The notes beneath the pieces were generated by a model. It did no database searches and was not told where the DNA came from. It worked only from the letters and a program-made list of their open reading frames with translations. Below, piece after piece: positions 1 to 8,173 of a stretch of DNA of 39,776 nucleotides. This DNA is from an uncultured Pseudomonadota bacterium. Its GTDB lineage: Bacteria; Myxococcota_A; Bradymonadia; Bradymonadales; GCA-2716585. The position numbers were made by a program, and so were the translations under genes. The stretch covers positions 1-39,776 of the forward strand of contig CAKZKQ010000549.1 of the NCBI GenBank assembly GCA_937123825.1. Direction: 5' to 3'. Position 1 is the stretch's first letter. Each line of letters opens with the position of its first letter.

Positions 1-1728
1 GTCGAGCTTCTCTTTGATGGCCACGGCCTCGGCCAGGCCGCGCTTCTCAAGGGCGACGGCCTCTGCCAGACCAAACTTCTCGACCGCGGCCGCGTCGGCC
101 TCTTTGATGCGGGCGTTGGCCATACCGGCCTCTTCTTTGCCCTTGGCGTCGGCGATGCGTTTTTCAAGCTCGACCTTGGCCTCGGCCAGACCAAACTTTT
201 CAATGGCGGCGGCGTCGGCCTCTTTGACCCTGGCGTTGGCCATGCCTTTGTCTTCGAGCCCGGCGGCTTCGGCCTGGAGTTTTTCGCGCAGGATGCGGGC
301 CTCGGCCAGCCCCTCTTTCTCAAGCGCGGCGGCGTGGACCTCTTTGACGCGGGCCTGCGCCAGACCAGGGGCGGCCTGCTCGGCCTGGACACCCTCGGCC
401 ATGCGTTGTTTGGCCTTGGCGGTCTTGTCGGCGGCTTCCAGGTCGGCCTCGGCCAGCGTCAGGCGCTCGCGGGCCTTGAACTTGGCCACTTCCTGCTGGG
501 CTTCGGCGGCCTTGATGGACTTGACCAGCTGTTCCTGGGCCTCGGCCTCGGCCGAGATGACCTTGACCTGCTTGCCACGCTCGGCCTCTTTGACCGCGCG
601 CAGGTCTTTGATGCGCTCTTCCTCTTCGGCGACGTTCTTCTCGACGGCGATGCGGTCGCGGATGATGTCGGCGATCTCTTTGCGCTGCTTTTCAAGCTGC
701 TTCTCTTTGTCGATCCGCTCCATCTCGACCTTGCGCTCGCGGCCGATGGCCTCCAGCGCACGCTCCATCTCGACGCGCTCGTTCTCGACCGCCAGGGCGC
801 CTTGACGGCGAGTCTTGGCGATGTCGACTTCCCGGACCTTGTTCTCTTCGCGCACGGAGATGGCTTCTTCGGCTTTGAGGCGCGCCTCTTCGGCTTCCTG
901 GCGCTTGATGGCCTGGAGTTTGAGGATGGCGGCGCGCTCTTCGGCCTGGACGGTGGCGATTTCGCGCTTCTGGGCTTCCTGGGCGCGGGCCTCGTCCTGC
1001 TCAAGGGCCATGATCTCTTTGTTGGCCGAGACGTCCTGGTCCTTGATGCGCTTGCGCTCTTCGTTGGTGAAGTGGTTGGTCTCGATGCGCTCCTTGGTGG
1101 TGCGCTCGGTGATGCGCTTGATGCCCTGGGCGTCGAGGATGTTGTGCTCGTCGAGGGCGTCGATGGGCGTTTGCTCCAGGAAGTCGATGGCGGCGTCCTC
1201 AAGCTTGTAGCCGTTGAGGTCTTCGCCAATGACGCGCAGGATGCGGTCGCGGAAGCTGTCGCGCTCGATGAAGAGGTCCTCAAAGTTCATCTGCTTACCG
1301 ACCGTCTTGAGGGCCTCAGAGAACTTGGCGTTGAAGAGCTCCTCCAGGGTGCCCTGGTTTGAGGCGCGGGTGCAGCCGATGGACTGGGCGACCTTCAGGA
1401 CGTCTTCGCTGGTCTTGTTGACCCGGACAAAGAAGGTGACCTTGATGTCGGCGCGGATGTTGTCGGCGCAGATCAGCCCGTCTTTGCCCCGGCGGTCGAT
1501 CTCGATGGTCTTCAACGAGATGTCCATCACCTCTGCGCGGTGGATGATGGGCCAGACCATGCCGCCGGTGAAGGTCACCTCGGGTTCGGTCTTGAGCTTG
1601 TTGACGATCAGCACCTTACCCTGGTCGACCTTGCGGTAGAAGCGCGTCAGCATGACCAGAAAGCCCACGGCCAGCAGCACAACGACGCCGGCAACGATCA
1701 GCCCTGCAATCACAGGTGGTTCGAACAT
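1..1728 (-). CDS. Flotillin/YqiK-like membrane scaffold protein (partial)
   Basis: The frame is open for 576 codons from an ATG at 1728 and runs off the window edge, so the C-terminus is missing. A good Shine-Dalgarno (AAGGAGG) lies 9-10 nt upstream. Residues about 5-28 form one membrane anchor, followed by a basic stretch and an SPFH/PHB-type domain (about 30-200, containing VDQGKVLIVNK and the flotillin-like block SIGCTRASNQGTLEELF). From about residue 215 the protein is a long Glu/Ala/Lys coiled coil with repeated AEA and KEADAAA units, as in flotillins. Flotillins oligomerise at the membrane and organise microdomains. It lies 68 nt behind a YqiJ-like gene, the same pairing as E. coli yqiJ-yqiK, so an operon is likely. 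The specific role here is not known. Confidence 0.9.
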   Translation of the reverse strand, partial: MFEPPVIAGLIVAGVVVLLAVGFLVMLTRFYRKVDQGKVLIVNKLKTEPEVTFTGGMVWPIIHRAEVMDISLKTIEIDRRGKDGLICADNIRADIKVTFFVRVNKTSEDVLKVAQSIGCTRASNQGTLEELFNAKFSEALKTVGKQMNFEDLFIERDSFRDRILRVIGEDLNGYKLEDAAIDFLEQTPIDALDEHNILDAQGIKRITERTTKERIETNHFTNEERKRIKDQDVSANKEIMALEQDEARAQEAQKREIATVQAEERAAILKLQAIKRQEAEEARLKAEEAISVREENKVREVDIAKTRRQGALAVENERVEMERALEAIGRERKVEMERIDKEKQLEKQRKEIADIIRDRIAVEKNVAEEEERIKDLRAVKEAERGKQVKVISAEAEAQEQLVKSIKAAEAQQEVAKFKARERLTLAEADLEAADKTAKAKQRMAEGVQAEQAAPGLAQARVKEVHAAALEKEGLAEARILREKLQAEAAGLEDKGMANARVKEADAAAIEKFGLAEAKVELEKRIADAKGKEEAGMANARIKEADAAAVEKFGLAEAVALEKRGLAEAVAIKEKLD

Positions 1729-1796
1729 AGAGAGGCACCCTCCTTCGTCTTATGGTTTTGATGCACCCGAGACCCACTTTGGGGACCTGTCTGCCC

Positions 1797-2663
1797 TTAG
1801 CGAGGCTGGGCCAGCAGGTCGTCGATGGGCTCGACGTGATAAATGTTATCTTCTTTGTCGTAAGAGATGATCAGGGCCTTGGAGCCCTTGGTCATCGAGT
1901 TGTTGTCTTCGCAGCGCACCGAGAGGTTCAACTCGGCCCCGTCGCGCACCACGCGCGCCTGACCGTGGCGCTCGGTGACGCTCTGGGTCGCGATGGTGAC
2001 CACTTTGCCGATCAGCGTGTCCTCGCCCCGGTGGGTGTGGGTCACAAAGAGCGGCTTCATGGGGCGGACCGTCAGCGAGGTGCCGATCAGCGACACCAGC
2101 AGCGAGCCCGCCGTGACCGCCACCGCCAAAATCCCTGCGCCCAGCACGCCCTGCAGGTAGTACATCCCCAGGAAGGTGGTCAGCCACAGGTAGATGACCA
2201 GGACGCTGAAGACCACCGTGACCGGGGCGTGGCGCAGGTTCAGAGCAGAGAGGATGCCCACCACAACGGAGGCAAAACCCCCTCCGGCGGCCTCGGCGGC
2301 GGCCTCTCCAGCCGCTTCCCCTGCGGCCTCGGCGGCAGCTTCAGCGGCGGCCTCGGCAGCGGCCTCAGCGGCGGCTTCTGCGGCAGCTTCGGCGGCAGCC
2401 TCCGCCACGGCTTCTCCTGCGGCCTCCGCCACGGCCTCGGCGGCAGCCTCAGCGGCGGCTTCGGCAGCGGCTTCTGCGGCAGCCTCGGCGGCGGCCTCAG
2501 CGGCCCCGTCGGCAGCCCCGTCGATCCCAAAATCACCCACGTCCAGCACGTCGATGTCCAACGCGCCCACGATGACAAAGAGCCAATAGAGGACCACTAG
2601 CCCCAGCATGAACGTGAAAATCAGGGTCGGAAAGGCCAGGGCGATGTTCAGAAATTCCGTCAT
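1797..2663 (-). CDS. YqiJ-like inner-membrane OB-fold protein with EAAX array
   Basis: The 288-residue protein starts at the ATG at 2663, which has an AGGAGGT ribosome site 11 nt upstream; a longer in-frame start at 2705 lacks this support. One hydrophobic helix spans residues about 6-34. A loop of about 80 residues follows, made of 18 tandem Glu-Ala-Ala-X tetrads. Two further membrane segments (about 115-185) lead to a C-terminal domain of about 90 residues resembling the OB fold of YqiJ/NfeD proteins (GKVVTI and EDTLIG blocks). YqiJ/NfeD proteins partner flotillins, and the flotillin gene follows directly. The alanine array sits where E. coli YqiJ has a short ordinary loop. Its function is unknown; a rigid helical rod or oligomerisation surface is inference. 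Confidence 0.85.
   Translation of the reverse strand: MTEFLNIALAFPTLIFTFMLGLVVLYWLFVIVGALDIDVLDVGDFGIDGAADGAAEAAAEAAAEAAAEAAAEAAAEAVAEAAGEAVAEAAAEAAAEAAAEAAAEAAAEAAAEAAGEAAGEAAAEAAGGGFASVVVGILSALNLRHAPVTVVFSVLVIYLWLTTFLGMYYLQGVLGAGILAVAVTAGSLLVSLIGTSLTVRPMKPLFVTHTHRGEDTLIGKVVTIATQSVTERHGQARVVRDGAELNLSVRCEDNNSMTKGSKALIISYDKEDNIYHVEPIDDLLAQPR
2285..2510. repeat. 12-bp-period repeat coding (Glu-Ala-Ala-X)n
   Basis: About 18 degenerate tandem 12-bp units, very rich in GGC/GCC/GCT/GCA alanine codons, with one GAG or GAA codon per unit on the minus strand. Most units are EAAA, with some EAAG and EAVA. Codons vary between units, so the array is not a very recent perfect expansion. Several other frames are also open through it, which produces spurious ORFs on both strands. 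Confidence 0.85.
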
Positions 2664-2739
2664 CGTGCCTTGGGACCTCCTGCATAGATGAGCCAGGCGA
2701 GGCAAACGTCCCGCGTCCTGCCAGACGCCGCGCTTTAAA

Positions 2740-2761
2740 AAGGAGGCTGCGGCCTCTTTTG
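2740..2761. terminator. Probable bidirectional hairpin terminator
   Basis: GAGGC (2743-2747) and GCCTC (2752-2756) form a short GC-rich stem around the loop TGCG. It is flanked by A-runs on the left and T-runs on the right, so either strand reads as stem followed by 4-5 U. It sits in the gap upstream of the YqiJ-like gene and would isolate that operon from transcription entering from the right. The stem is only 5 bp long, so this is tentative. Confidence 0.45.
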
Positions 2762-2805
2762 GAGGTCCGCCTGCGCTTCTTTTTTAAAACCCGTCTCCGC
2801 TCGGC

Positions 2806-2991
2806 TCAGTGAAAAACCTTACGCAACCATAAAAACCAACGCACCATAACCGATGCCCACCAATTAGGAAAGACGTACACCGGTGCCGTTCCTTGCGCCG
2901 CGCGCGCCGCCAGTAGGGCGGAGAGGTCGCGGTTCAAGGCGCGCTGGTGTACGTTTTGGGGGTCTTTTATGGGGTGTTTTATGTGTCCCAT
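2806..2991 (-). CDS. Doubtful small ORF
   Basis: A 61-codon ORF in the 543-bp gap before the antitoxin gene, ending about 45 bp before the hairpin at 2740-2761. Its C-terminal half is Trp/Phe/Arg-rich (residues about 38-61: two WW/RW clusters), which could be a short amphipathic segment. There is no Shine-Dalgarno before its ATG and I recognise no family. It is listed because the hairpin downstream could terminate its transcript; it may equally be chance. Confidence 0.15.
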   Translation of the reverse strand: MGHIKHPIKDPQNVHQRALNRDLSALLAARAAQGTAPVYVFPNWWASVMVRWFLWLRKVFH

Positions 2992-3006
2992 AAGGAGACT
3001 TGAATT

Positions 3007-3066
3007 ATGGCTTATATATGGGTCTTATTCTGGTGTTTGACAAGGCCTTTAACGCATGCAGAATAA
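3007..3066 (+). CDS. Possible 19-residue leader peptide
   Basis: A strong ribosome site (AAGGAG, 2992-2997) precedes an ATG at 3007 by 9 nt. The frame encodes only 19 residues, starting MAYIWVLFWC and ending at TAA. The peptide is hydrophobic. It lies about 140 nt upstream of the antitoxin gene on the same strand. It could be a translated leader, a small membrane peptide or coincidence. No attenuator hairpin was found to support a leader role. Confidence 0.2.
   Translation: MAYIWVLFWCLTRPLTHAE
3037..3066 (+). promoter_or_regulatory. Candidate sigma70-type promoter for antitoxin
   Basis: A perfect -35 hexamer TTGACA (3037-3042) is followed after 17-18 nt by AGAATA/GAATAA, a weak -10. Transcription would start near 3072, about 135 nt before the antitoxin start. 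It overlaps the possible leader ORF, so the two readings compete. Confidence 0.3.
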
Positions 3067-3206
3067 AGGTTTCTTTGTGGGACCGTTTCAAAGCGCCTCC
3101 CACCGCCACCCAAGGCTCCCTCACCGACGCCCTCACGGCGACAACCACAGCCTCTGGCCTGCAAAACCTCTCCAACTGTGCCTGTGTTGTTGAAACCGGA
3201 GTCCTC

Positions 3207-3413
3207 ATGAAAACACTCCACATTTCCGAAGACATCATCCCGATTGGCAAGTTCAAAGCCCGCGCCGCCCAGGTCCTGCGACAACTCAAGGACGACCAGC
3301 GGCCCATCATCATCACCCAGAACGGCTCCCCCGCGGCGGTCTTGCTGACCCCCGAGGAGTTTGACCGCCTGGTGGAGTGCGAGGCCAAGGCCATGGCCGC
3401 AGAAAACCCATAG
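3207..3413 (+). CDS. Phd/YefM-family antitoxin, orphan
   Basis: The ATG at 3207 gives 68 residues; a longer in-frame extension upstream has no family similarity. The pattern is typical of Phd/YefM antitoxins: IPIGKFKARAAQVLRQL (the N-terminal DNA-binding fold that represses its own operon), then RPIIITQNGSPAAVLLTPEEF, the classic 'ITQNGKPVAVL' block, and a short acidic C-terminal tail that would normally wrap a toxin. No RelE/ParE/Doc-like or PIN toxin gene lies on either side: the next gene downstream is folK and the upstream gap is essentially empty. It may act on a distant toxin, be a relic, or serve as a plain repressor. Confidence 0.8.
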   Translation: MKTLHISEDIIPIGKFKARAAQVLRQLKDDQRPIIITQNGSPAAVLLTPEEFDRLVECEAKAMAAENP

Positions 3414-3467
3414 GCCAGGGGCGCCGCTGGCTTGCCCTGACCGACGCCTTGGGATACCACACATGGG

Positions 3468-4052
3468 ATGCGTGTGGCCGCCCCTGGCCGCGCCCCGAGG
3501 CATGCTTTGGAACCCTTGAACCCACAACCCACCACGGCCTTCATTGGCCTGGGCTCCAATCTGGGGCAACGCCTGGACAACCTCCGGCGCGCTTGCGCAG
3601 CCCTGGGCAAGGCGCTGGGACCTCTAAAATGTGCCTCCGAGGTCTTTCAGACCGAGCCCAGACTTGATCTGGACCAGCCCGCCTTCTTAAATGCTGTGGT
3701 GCAGGTTCAAACCTGCCTTGAACCACTGGAGGTGCTGGACCAACTCCAGCGCATCGAGCAAAGCCTGGGGCGGATCAAGGACCCAACGCGCCCCAAAGGA
3801 CCCCGTCTGGTGGATCTGGACCTGTTGCTGCTTGGCCAACGACGCTGGGCCGACGACAGACTCCAGGTTCCTCACCCCGGACTTCACCTGCGCCGCTTTG
3901 TGTTGGCGCCATTGGCTCAGATCGCGCCCCATCGGCGCGTCCCGGGCTTTGAACAGACCGTCGCCGAGCTGCTGGCCTCCTGCCCCGACCAGGGGTGGAT
4001 CGAGTCCACCGGCTGGACCCTTGATGACGACCCCCTGAGGATCCCATCGTGA
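3468..4052 (+). CDS. folK: HPPK, 6-hydroxymethyl-dihydropterin pyrophosphokinase
   Basis: The enzyme transfers pyrophosphate from ATP to 6-hydroxymethyl-7,8-dihydropterin in folate synthesis. All signature blocks are present: FIGLGSNLGQR near the N-terminus, the QTEP...FLNAVVQV pterin-binding block, and the KGPRLVDLDLLLLG motif with the metal-binding DLD, then PHPGLHLRRFVLAPLAQIAP. The ATG at 3468 gives a 16-residue extension that is not conserved. A TTG at 3507 with GAGG 6 nt upstream is a good alternative start. Its stop overlaps the next gene's start (GTGA), so the two are probably translationally coupled. Confidence 0.92.
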   Translation: MRVAAPGRAPRHALEPLNPQPTTAFIGLGSNLGQRLDNLRRACAALGKALGPLKCASEVFQTEPRLDLDQPAFLNAVVQVQTCLEPLEVLDQLQRIEQSLGRIKDPTRPKGPRLVDLDLLLLGQRRWADDRLQVPHPGLHLRRFVLAPLAQIAPHRRVPGFEQTVAELLASCPDQGWIESTGWTLDDDPLRIPS

Positions 4053-5212
4053 ATCAACGCCTTGCACTGCTCGTTGCCGCCTTTGGCGCCGCCGCCGCGC
4101 TGACCGCCTGTGATCTGGCCCCCCAGCCCGAGCGCCTGGCCGGCTCCGACCTGACCCGACCCCTGGTGGAGCCCTTCACCGACCCCGCCCTTGGTCGGAT
4201 CACCTCCAAGCCGCGCCTCGACGCCGCCCAGCTCAAGCAGGCCAACGAGATCCTCGACCAGTTCTTCTCGCGCACCGAGAAGGTCTTCCTGATGGACGAG
4301 ACCGACCAGCACCTCGACGCGCTCGAAGACTTCGCCGTCCAAACCCAGCGCTACTTCGAACTGGTCGACGCCTACCGCGACGCCTACGATCGCTTCGGCG
4401 CCAAGCACTTCACCTCGCCGCGCCTGGCCTGGGCCTACGTCAACCTGGGCCACATGACCATGGCCGGGACCCTCGTGGACGAAGCCCTCAAAGCGCGCCC
4501 CAACGACGCGCGCGTCCACTTTGTGCGCGGCTTCCTCATCAGCCGCAGCGCCCAGGTCAACCGCGAGTTGATCAAAGAGGTCCGCGCCTCCTGGATCAAG
4601 GCGCTGTCGCTCGACCCCGAGTTGAAGAACCTCTACCCTGTCAGCGCCAAAGTCCTGCGCGGCCGCATTGAGGAGATGAACCGCGTCCTTGGCGACAACG
4701 TCGCCATCCCCGACAAGCCCGTGCCGGTGCCCACCCCCACGCCGCAGCCGTCCTCTGCCCCCGCACAAGACGGCGAGTCCCCTGCGACCGCGCCCTCTTC
4801 GGCTCCCGCTGACGACGGCCAGCCCCCCAGCACCGAGCAGCGCCTGCTTGAGGCCGAGTCTCTGCTGGCCTCTGGGGCCGCCATGCAGGCCTATCCCGCC
4901 TTTGAGCGCATCATCAACGACCACCCCGACAACCAGCGCGCCCTCTACGGTCGCGCGCTGGCTGGCTGGAAGGCCATCGGCAACATGGACAGGATGAAGG
5001 CGCTGGGCTTGCTCGACGCCATCGCCAAGCGACCCGACCTGACCGGACGACAGCTCTACGAGTTGGGCTCGCTCTACTTCCGCGAGGTCAAACAAAACGC
5101 CAAGGCGCTGGCGCTGATCGAGCAACTCAAGATCAAAGACCCCGAGTATGCCCAGACCGTCAACGCCGACGCCTTCATCGAGCGGATCAAGAAGAAACAA
5201 GCCGAAAAGTAG
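4049..5212 (+). CDS. TPR-type lipoprotein
   Basis: The GTG at 4049 overlaps the folK stop, with GAGG 8 nt upstream. The N-terminus is a lipoprotein signal with lipobox LTAC (Cys about residue 21). The first half (about 60-220) is helical, with TPR-like motifs (YVNLGHMTMAGTLVDEALKARPNDARVHFVRGF). A Pro/Thr/Ser/Ala linker (about 225-264) separates a second TPR-like helical half (LLASGAAMQAYPAFERIINDHPDNQRALYGRALAGW). It is probably an outer-membrane or periplasmic assembly or scaffold protein; the partner is unknown. Nothing in the sequence links it to folate synthesis, so its coupling to folK may be only positional. Confidence 0.75.
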   Translation: MNQRLALLVAAFGAAAALTACDLAPQPERLAGSDLTRPLVEPFTDPALGRITSKPRLDAAQLKQANEILDQFFSRTEKVFLMDETDQHLDALEDFAVQTQRYFELVDAYRDAYDRFGAKHFTSPRLAWAYVNLGHMTMAGTLVDEALKARPNDARVHFVRGFLISRSAQVNRELIKEVRASWIKALSLDPELKNLYPVSAKVLRGRIEEMNRVLGDNVAIPDKPVPVPTPTPQPSSAPAQDGESPATAPSSAPADDGQPPSTEQRLLEAESLLASGAAMQAYPAFERIINDHPDNQRALYGRALAGWKAIGNMDRMKALGLLDAIAKRPDLTGRQLYELGSLYFREVKQNAKALALIEQLKIKDPEYAQTVNADAFIERIKKKQAEK

Positions 5213-5350
5213 GCCGTCTGGCGCCCGGACAGGGTGAACCACACATCCCAAACCACGTCTGGTCTCATGCCATCGACCCACCCAGACGATGGGAGACTTG
5301 TCGGGCACCGCCCCAACGTGGCCGCTGGCGCCCTTTGACCGAGGTAAACC

Positions 5351-5920
5351 ATGCATCGACGTTTGATGGTGTGCTGCGTGTGTTTGATGGCCGCTTTGAT
5401 CGGCTGCCAGGACCAGTCTCGACCCGATCCTGCGCCGGCCAAGGACAAACCTGCCCAGGAAGGCGCCCAGGCGGAGCCAAAAGTGCCCAAAAGGACCAAA
5501 ACACCCCTGCCTGTGCTGGATTTTGAGCCCGGACCGGCGCTCAAACCCGCCCCAGAGTTGCTGACGTGGCTCAAAGCCCAGGGCGAAGCCGACAAAACCA
5601 TCAAGATCCCCATCGCGCTGGCCTGGGGAGACCACAGGTTGAGCATCAAGCGGGCCGTGATCGGGCTTGAGCCAGCGGCGGTGGATGACCCTGAGGCCAT
5701 TGAGCTTGATTACGACGACGGGGCGTTGGGGATCTCGTTGATGACCCACCTGCAGCACACCTGCCCCAAAGAGGGCCACTGCGTGATTTGGGTCGAGGGG
5801 ACCTGGGGCTCGCTCTTGCCGATGCCCGGGGCCGATCCCAACGCCAACGTCATCGCTGTGCGGCGTTTTGTCGGACCGGCGAAGCCCGATGACAAAGCCC
5901 ATGTCTGGGTGGTCAAGTAG
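5351..5920 (+). CDS. Lipoprotein of unknown function
   Basis: The ATG at 5351 follows GAGGT with a 5-nt gap. A lipoprotein signal with lipobox LIGC (Cys about residue 19) is followed by a Lys/Pro/Ala-rich linker (about 23-50) and a soluble domain of about 135 residues. Two cysteines near residues 139 and 144 (TCPKEGHC) could pair. I recognise no family. It is separated from the preceding lipoprotein gene by 138 nt and converges on recD2 with an 18-nt gap. Confidence 0.7.
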   Translation: MHRRLMVCCVCLMAALIGCQDQSRPDPAPAKDKPAQEGAQAEPKVPKRTKTPLPVLDFEPGPALKPAPELLTWLKAQGEADKTIKIPIALAWGDHRLSIKRAVIGLEPAAVDDPEAIELDYDDGALGISLMTHLQHTCPKEGHCVIWVEGTWGSLLPMPGADPNANVIAVRRFVGPAKPDDKAHVWVVK

Positions 5921-5938
5921 GGTTGGATCGACTTTGGA

Positions 5939-8173
5939 TCATCGGCCCAGAATGAGGCGCGCGGCGAGCCGGGTGAAGCGGGCGCGCGCGGTGACGTTTT
6001 TGACAGCGCGAGCCAGCGCCTGCTCCATGACCACCAGGATGGCCAGCTTCTTGGCCCGCGTCAGCGCCGTGTAGAGCAGGTTTCGCTCCAGGAGCACGTA
6101 GTGGGCCGTGGCCAGCGGGATGACGACCGCCGGATACTCCGAGCCCTGGCTCTTGTGGGCCGTGATGGCGTAGGCCAGGTTAAGCTCGTCCAGCTCCTCA
6201 TACTCGTAAGTCACCAGGCGCCCGTCCATGTCGACCTCAATGCCGTGCGCGCGCTCCTCGTCGTCGTTGGCCAACACCGCGGTGACGGTGCCGACGTCGC
6301 CGTTGAAGACCTCTTTGTCGTAGTTGTTGCGCAGTTGCATGACGCGGTCGCCGGTGCGGAAGGTGCGCTGGCCGCGGCGCGCTTCAAGCCCCAACTCGGG
6401 GTTGAGCGACTCTTGGAGTTCTTCGTTGAGGCTCTTGCAGCCCAGCGGCCCGCGGTGCATCGGCGCGATGACCTGGATGTCCTGGGTGGGGTCAAAACCA
6501 AACGCCTTGGGGATGCGCTCGGTGACCACCTTGAGCGTTTTGGCGCGCAAACTCTGAGCGTCCGCGCACCGCAACACATAAAAGTCCGCCAACTGACCCT
6601 TGGGGAGCTTCTGGCCCTGGGGAAACTCGCCCCGGTTGATGCGGTGGGCGTTGGTGACGATGCCCGACTCCTGAGACTGGCGAAAGACCGTCGTCAGACG
6701 GCACACCGGCACCACGCCCGAGTTGATCAGGTCCGAGAGCACGTCTCCAGGCCCAACCGAGGGGAGCTGATCCACATCCCCAACAAAGACCAGGGTGCAC
6801 TGGGTCGGCACGGCCTGCAGCAGCGATCGCATCAGGAAGATGTCGATCATGGAGGCCTCATCGACGACCATCAGGTCGGCTTCCAGCGGGTTCTCTCGGT
6901 TGCGCTGAAAGCCCCCGGCCTTAAACGAAAACTCCAGCATCCGGTGCAGCGTCCCGGCGCTCTGTCCGGTGGCCTCGCTGAGCCTCCTTGCGGCGCGCCC
7001 GGTGGGGGCGGCCAGGGCGATCTGGAGGTTTCGGTCGGCGGCGGTCTGGCAAATGGCCCTCACCAGGGTGGTCTTGCCCGTACCCGGACCGCCAGTGATC
7101 ACCAGCACGCGGTTTTCAAAGGCCATCGTGATGGCCTGCTTTTGCAGCGGCGCCAGCGACACCCCCAGCCCAGCCTCCACGGCGTCCAACTCGGGTGCAC
7201 CGCCGCCATCAGGCCGCTGGCCGTCGCGCTGGGCCTCCAACAGGCGCAGCATCTCATCGGTGCAGCCGCGCTCGGCGTCCCACCCCACGCGGCTGTAAAC
7301 CGCCATGTGGCCCTCTCCGGCGGCGTCCTCGTCGTCCGGGACCGGCTCCAAAACCACCCGATCTTCGCGCTGAAGCTCTTCAATGCCGCCCCGGATGTGC
7401 CCGTCCTGAACCTTCAGGTACTCCGAGGCGCGGCCCACCAGCAGCTCCATCGGCAAATAGAGGTGCCCGTCGCTCTGCGCCTCGCGCAGGACCTGGAGCA
7501 ACCCAGCCTGAACGCGGCGCGGGTCGTCTCCCTCAATGCCCATCTTGCTGGCGACCGCGTCGGCCTTGCGAAAACCAATCCCCCAGATGTCGCGCGCCAA
7601 CCGGTAGGGGTTGGCCTGGATCCGCTCGATGGTTTGATCGCCATAAACCTTGCGCACGCGGGCGGCGTAAGCCCGGCTGATGCCGTGGCTGTAAAGAAAG
7701 AGCTCAATCCGCCGTTCGGCCTGACTGCTCTCCCAGACCTTGATGATCTGCGCCCTGCGCTTCTTGCCGATCCCCTCAACCTCGCCCAGGCGCTGGGGCT
7801 CAGTGTCAATCACGTCAAGCGTCTCAGGCCCAAAGTGATCGATGAGGCGCTTGGCCAGCTTTTTGCCGATCCCCTTGCTGTTGGCCAGGTAGAGCTCTAT
7901 GCCCTCGGCGGTCACGGGGGCCTCGGGCTGGGCCTCTTTGACCTCAAACTGCCTGCCGTGGTCCTTGTGGCGGCGCCAATGCCCCTTGAGGCTGAGCCAC
8001 TCACCAGGCCGGGCGGCCATGATGTTGCCCACGATCGTAACGACCTCGCCAAAGTGCCTGCCGGGAGGCGGCGGCAACGCCAGATCGGCCACCGCCCAGG
8101 CCTCGTCGTCGCTGCGAAAGCGCACCTTCTCCAAAGTGCCTTCCAGAGCGTCGAGCGGTTCATGAGGATTCAT
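5939..8173 (-). CDS. recD2: RecD2-type 5'-3' DNA helicase
   Basis: A 744-residue protein of the stand-alone RecD-like family (YrrC/RecD2), superfamily 1B. An N-terminal OB-like region is followed by helix-hairpin-helix motifs (SKGIGKKLAKRL about 99-110; VEGIGKKRR about 132-140; WGIGFRKAD about 197-205) and then the helicase core. Walker A is GGPGTGKTT (361-369), motif II is DEAS (438-441), motif III is GDVDQLPSVGPG (about 465-476), and the C-terminal motif AYAITAHKSQGSEY is followed by YTALTRAKK. These proteins unwind DNA without RecBC. The ATG at 8173 has AGGAGG 11 nt upstream and overlaps the end of the upstream coiled-coil gene by 14 nt. Confidence 0.95.
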   Translation of the reverse strand: MNPHEPLDALEGTLEKVRFRSDDEAWAVADLALPPPPGRHFGEVVTIVGNIMAARPGEWLSLKGHWRRHKDHGRQFEVKEAQPEAPVTAEGIELYLANSKGIGKKLAKRLIDHFGPETLDVIDTEPQRLGEVEGIGKKRRAQIIKVWESSQAERRIELFLYSHGISRAYAARVRKVYGDQTIERIQANPYRLARDIWGIGFRKADAVASKMGIEGDDPRRVQAGLLQVLREAQSDGHLYLPMELLVGRASEYLKVQDGHIRGGIEELQREDRVVLEPVPDDEDAAGEGHMAVYSRVGWDAERGCTDEMLRLLEAQRDGQRPDGGGAPELDAVEAGLGVSLAPLQKQAITMAFENRVLVITGGPGTGKTTLVRAICQTAADRNLQIALAAPTGRAARRLSEATGQSAGTLHRMLEFSFKAGGFQRNRENPLEADLMVVDEASMIDIFLMRSLLQAVPTQCTLVFVGDVDQLPSVGPGDVLSDLINSGVVPVCRLTTVFRQSQESGIVTNAHRINRGEFPQGQKLPKGQLADFYVLRCADAQSLRAKTLKVVTERIPKAFGFDPTQDIQVIAPMHRGPLGCKSLNEELQESLNPELGLEARRGQRTFRTGDRVMQLRNNYDKEVFNGDVGTVTAVLANDDEERAHGIEVDMDGRLVTYEYEELDELNLAYAITAHKSQGSEYPAVVIPLATAHYVLLERNLLYTALTRAKKLAILVVMEQALARAVKNVTARARFTRLAARLILGR

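Noticed and set aside
2194..2589. Alanine-rich plus-strand ORF across the EAAX array
   Set aside because: It exists only because the 12-bp repeat has no stops in most frames. The minus-strand frame has membrane helices and an OB fold.
3917..5902. 661-codon minus-strand open frame
   Set aside because: It is the antisense shadow of two lipoprotein genes with good ribosome sites and lipoboxes. Its own protein is Gly/Val/Leu/His-rich with no recognisable motif, as expected from antisense of GC-rich codons.
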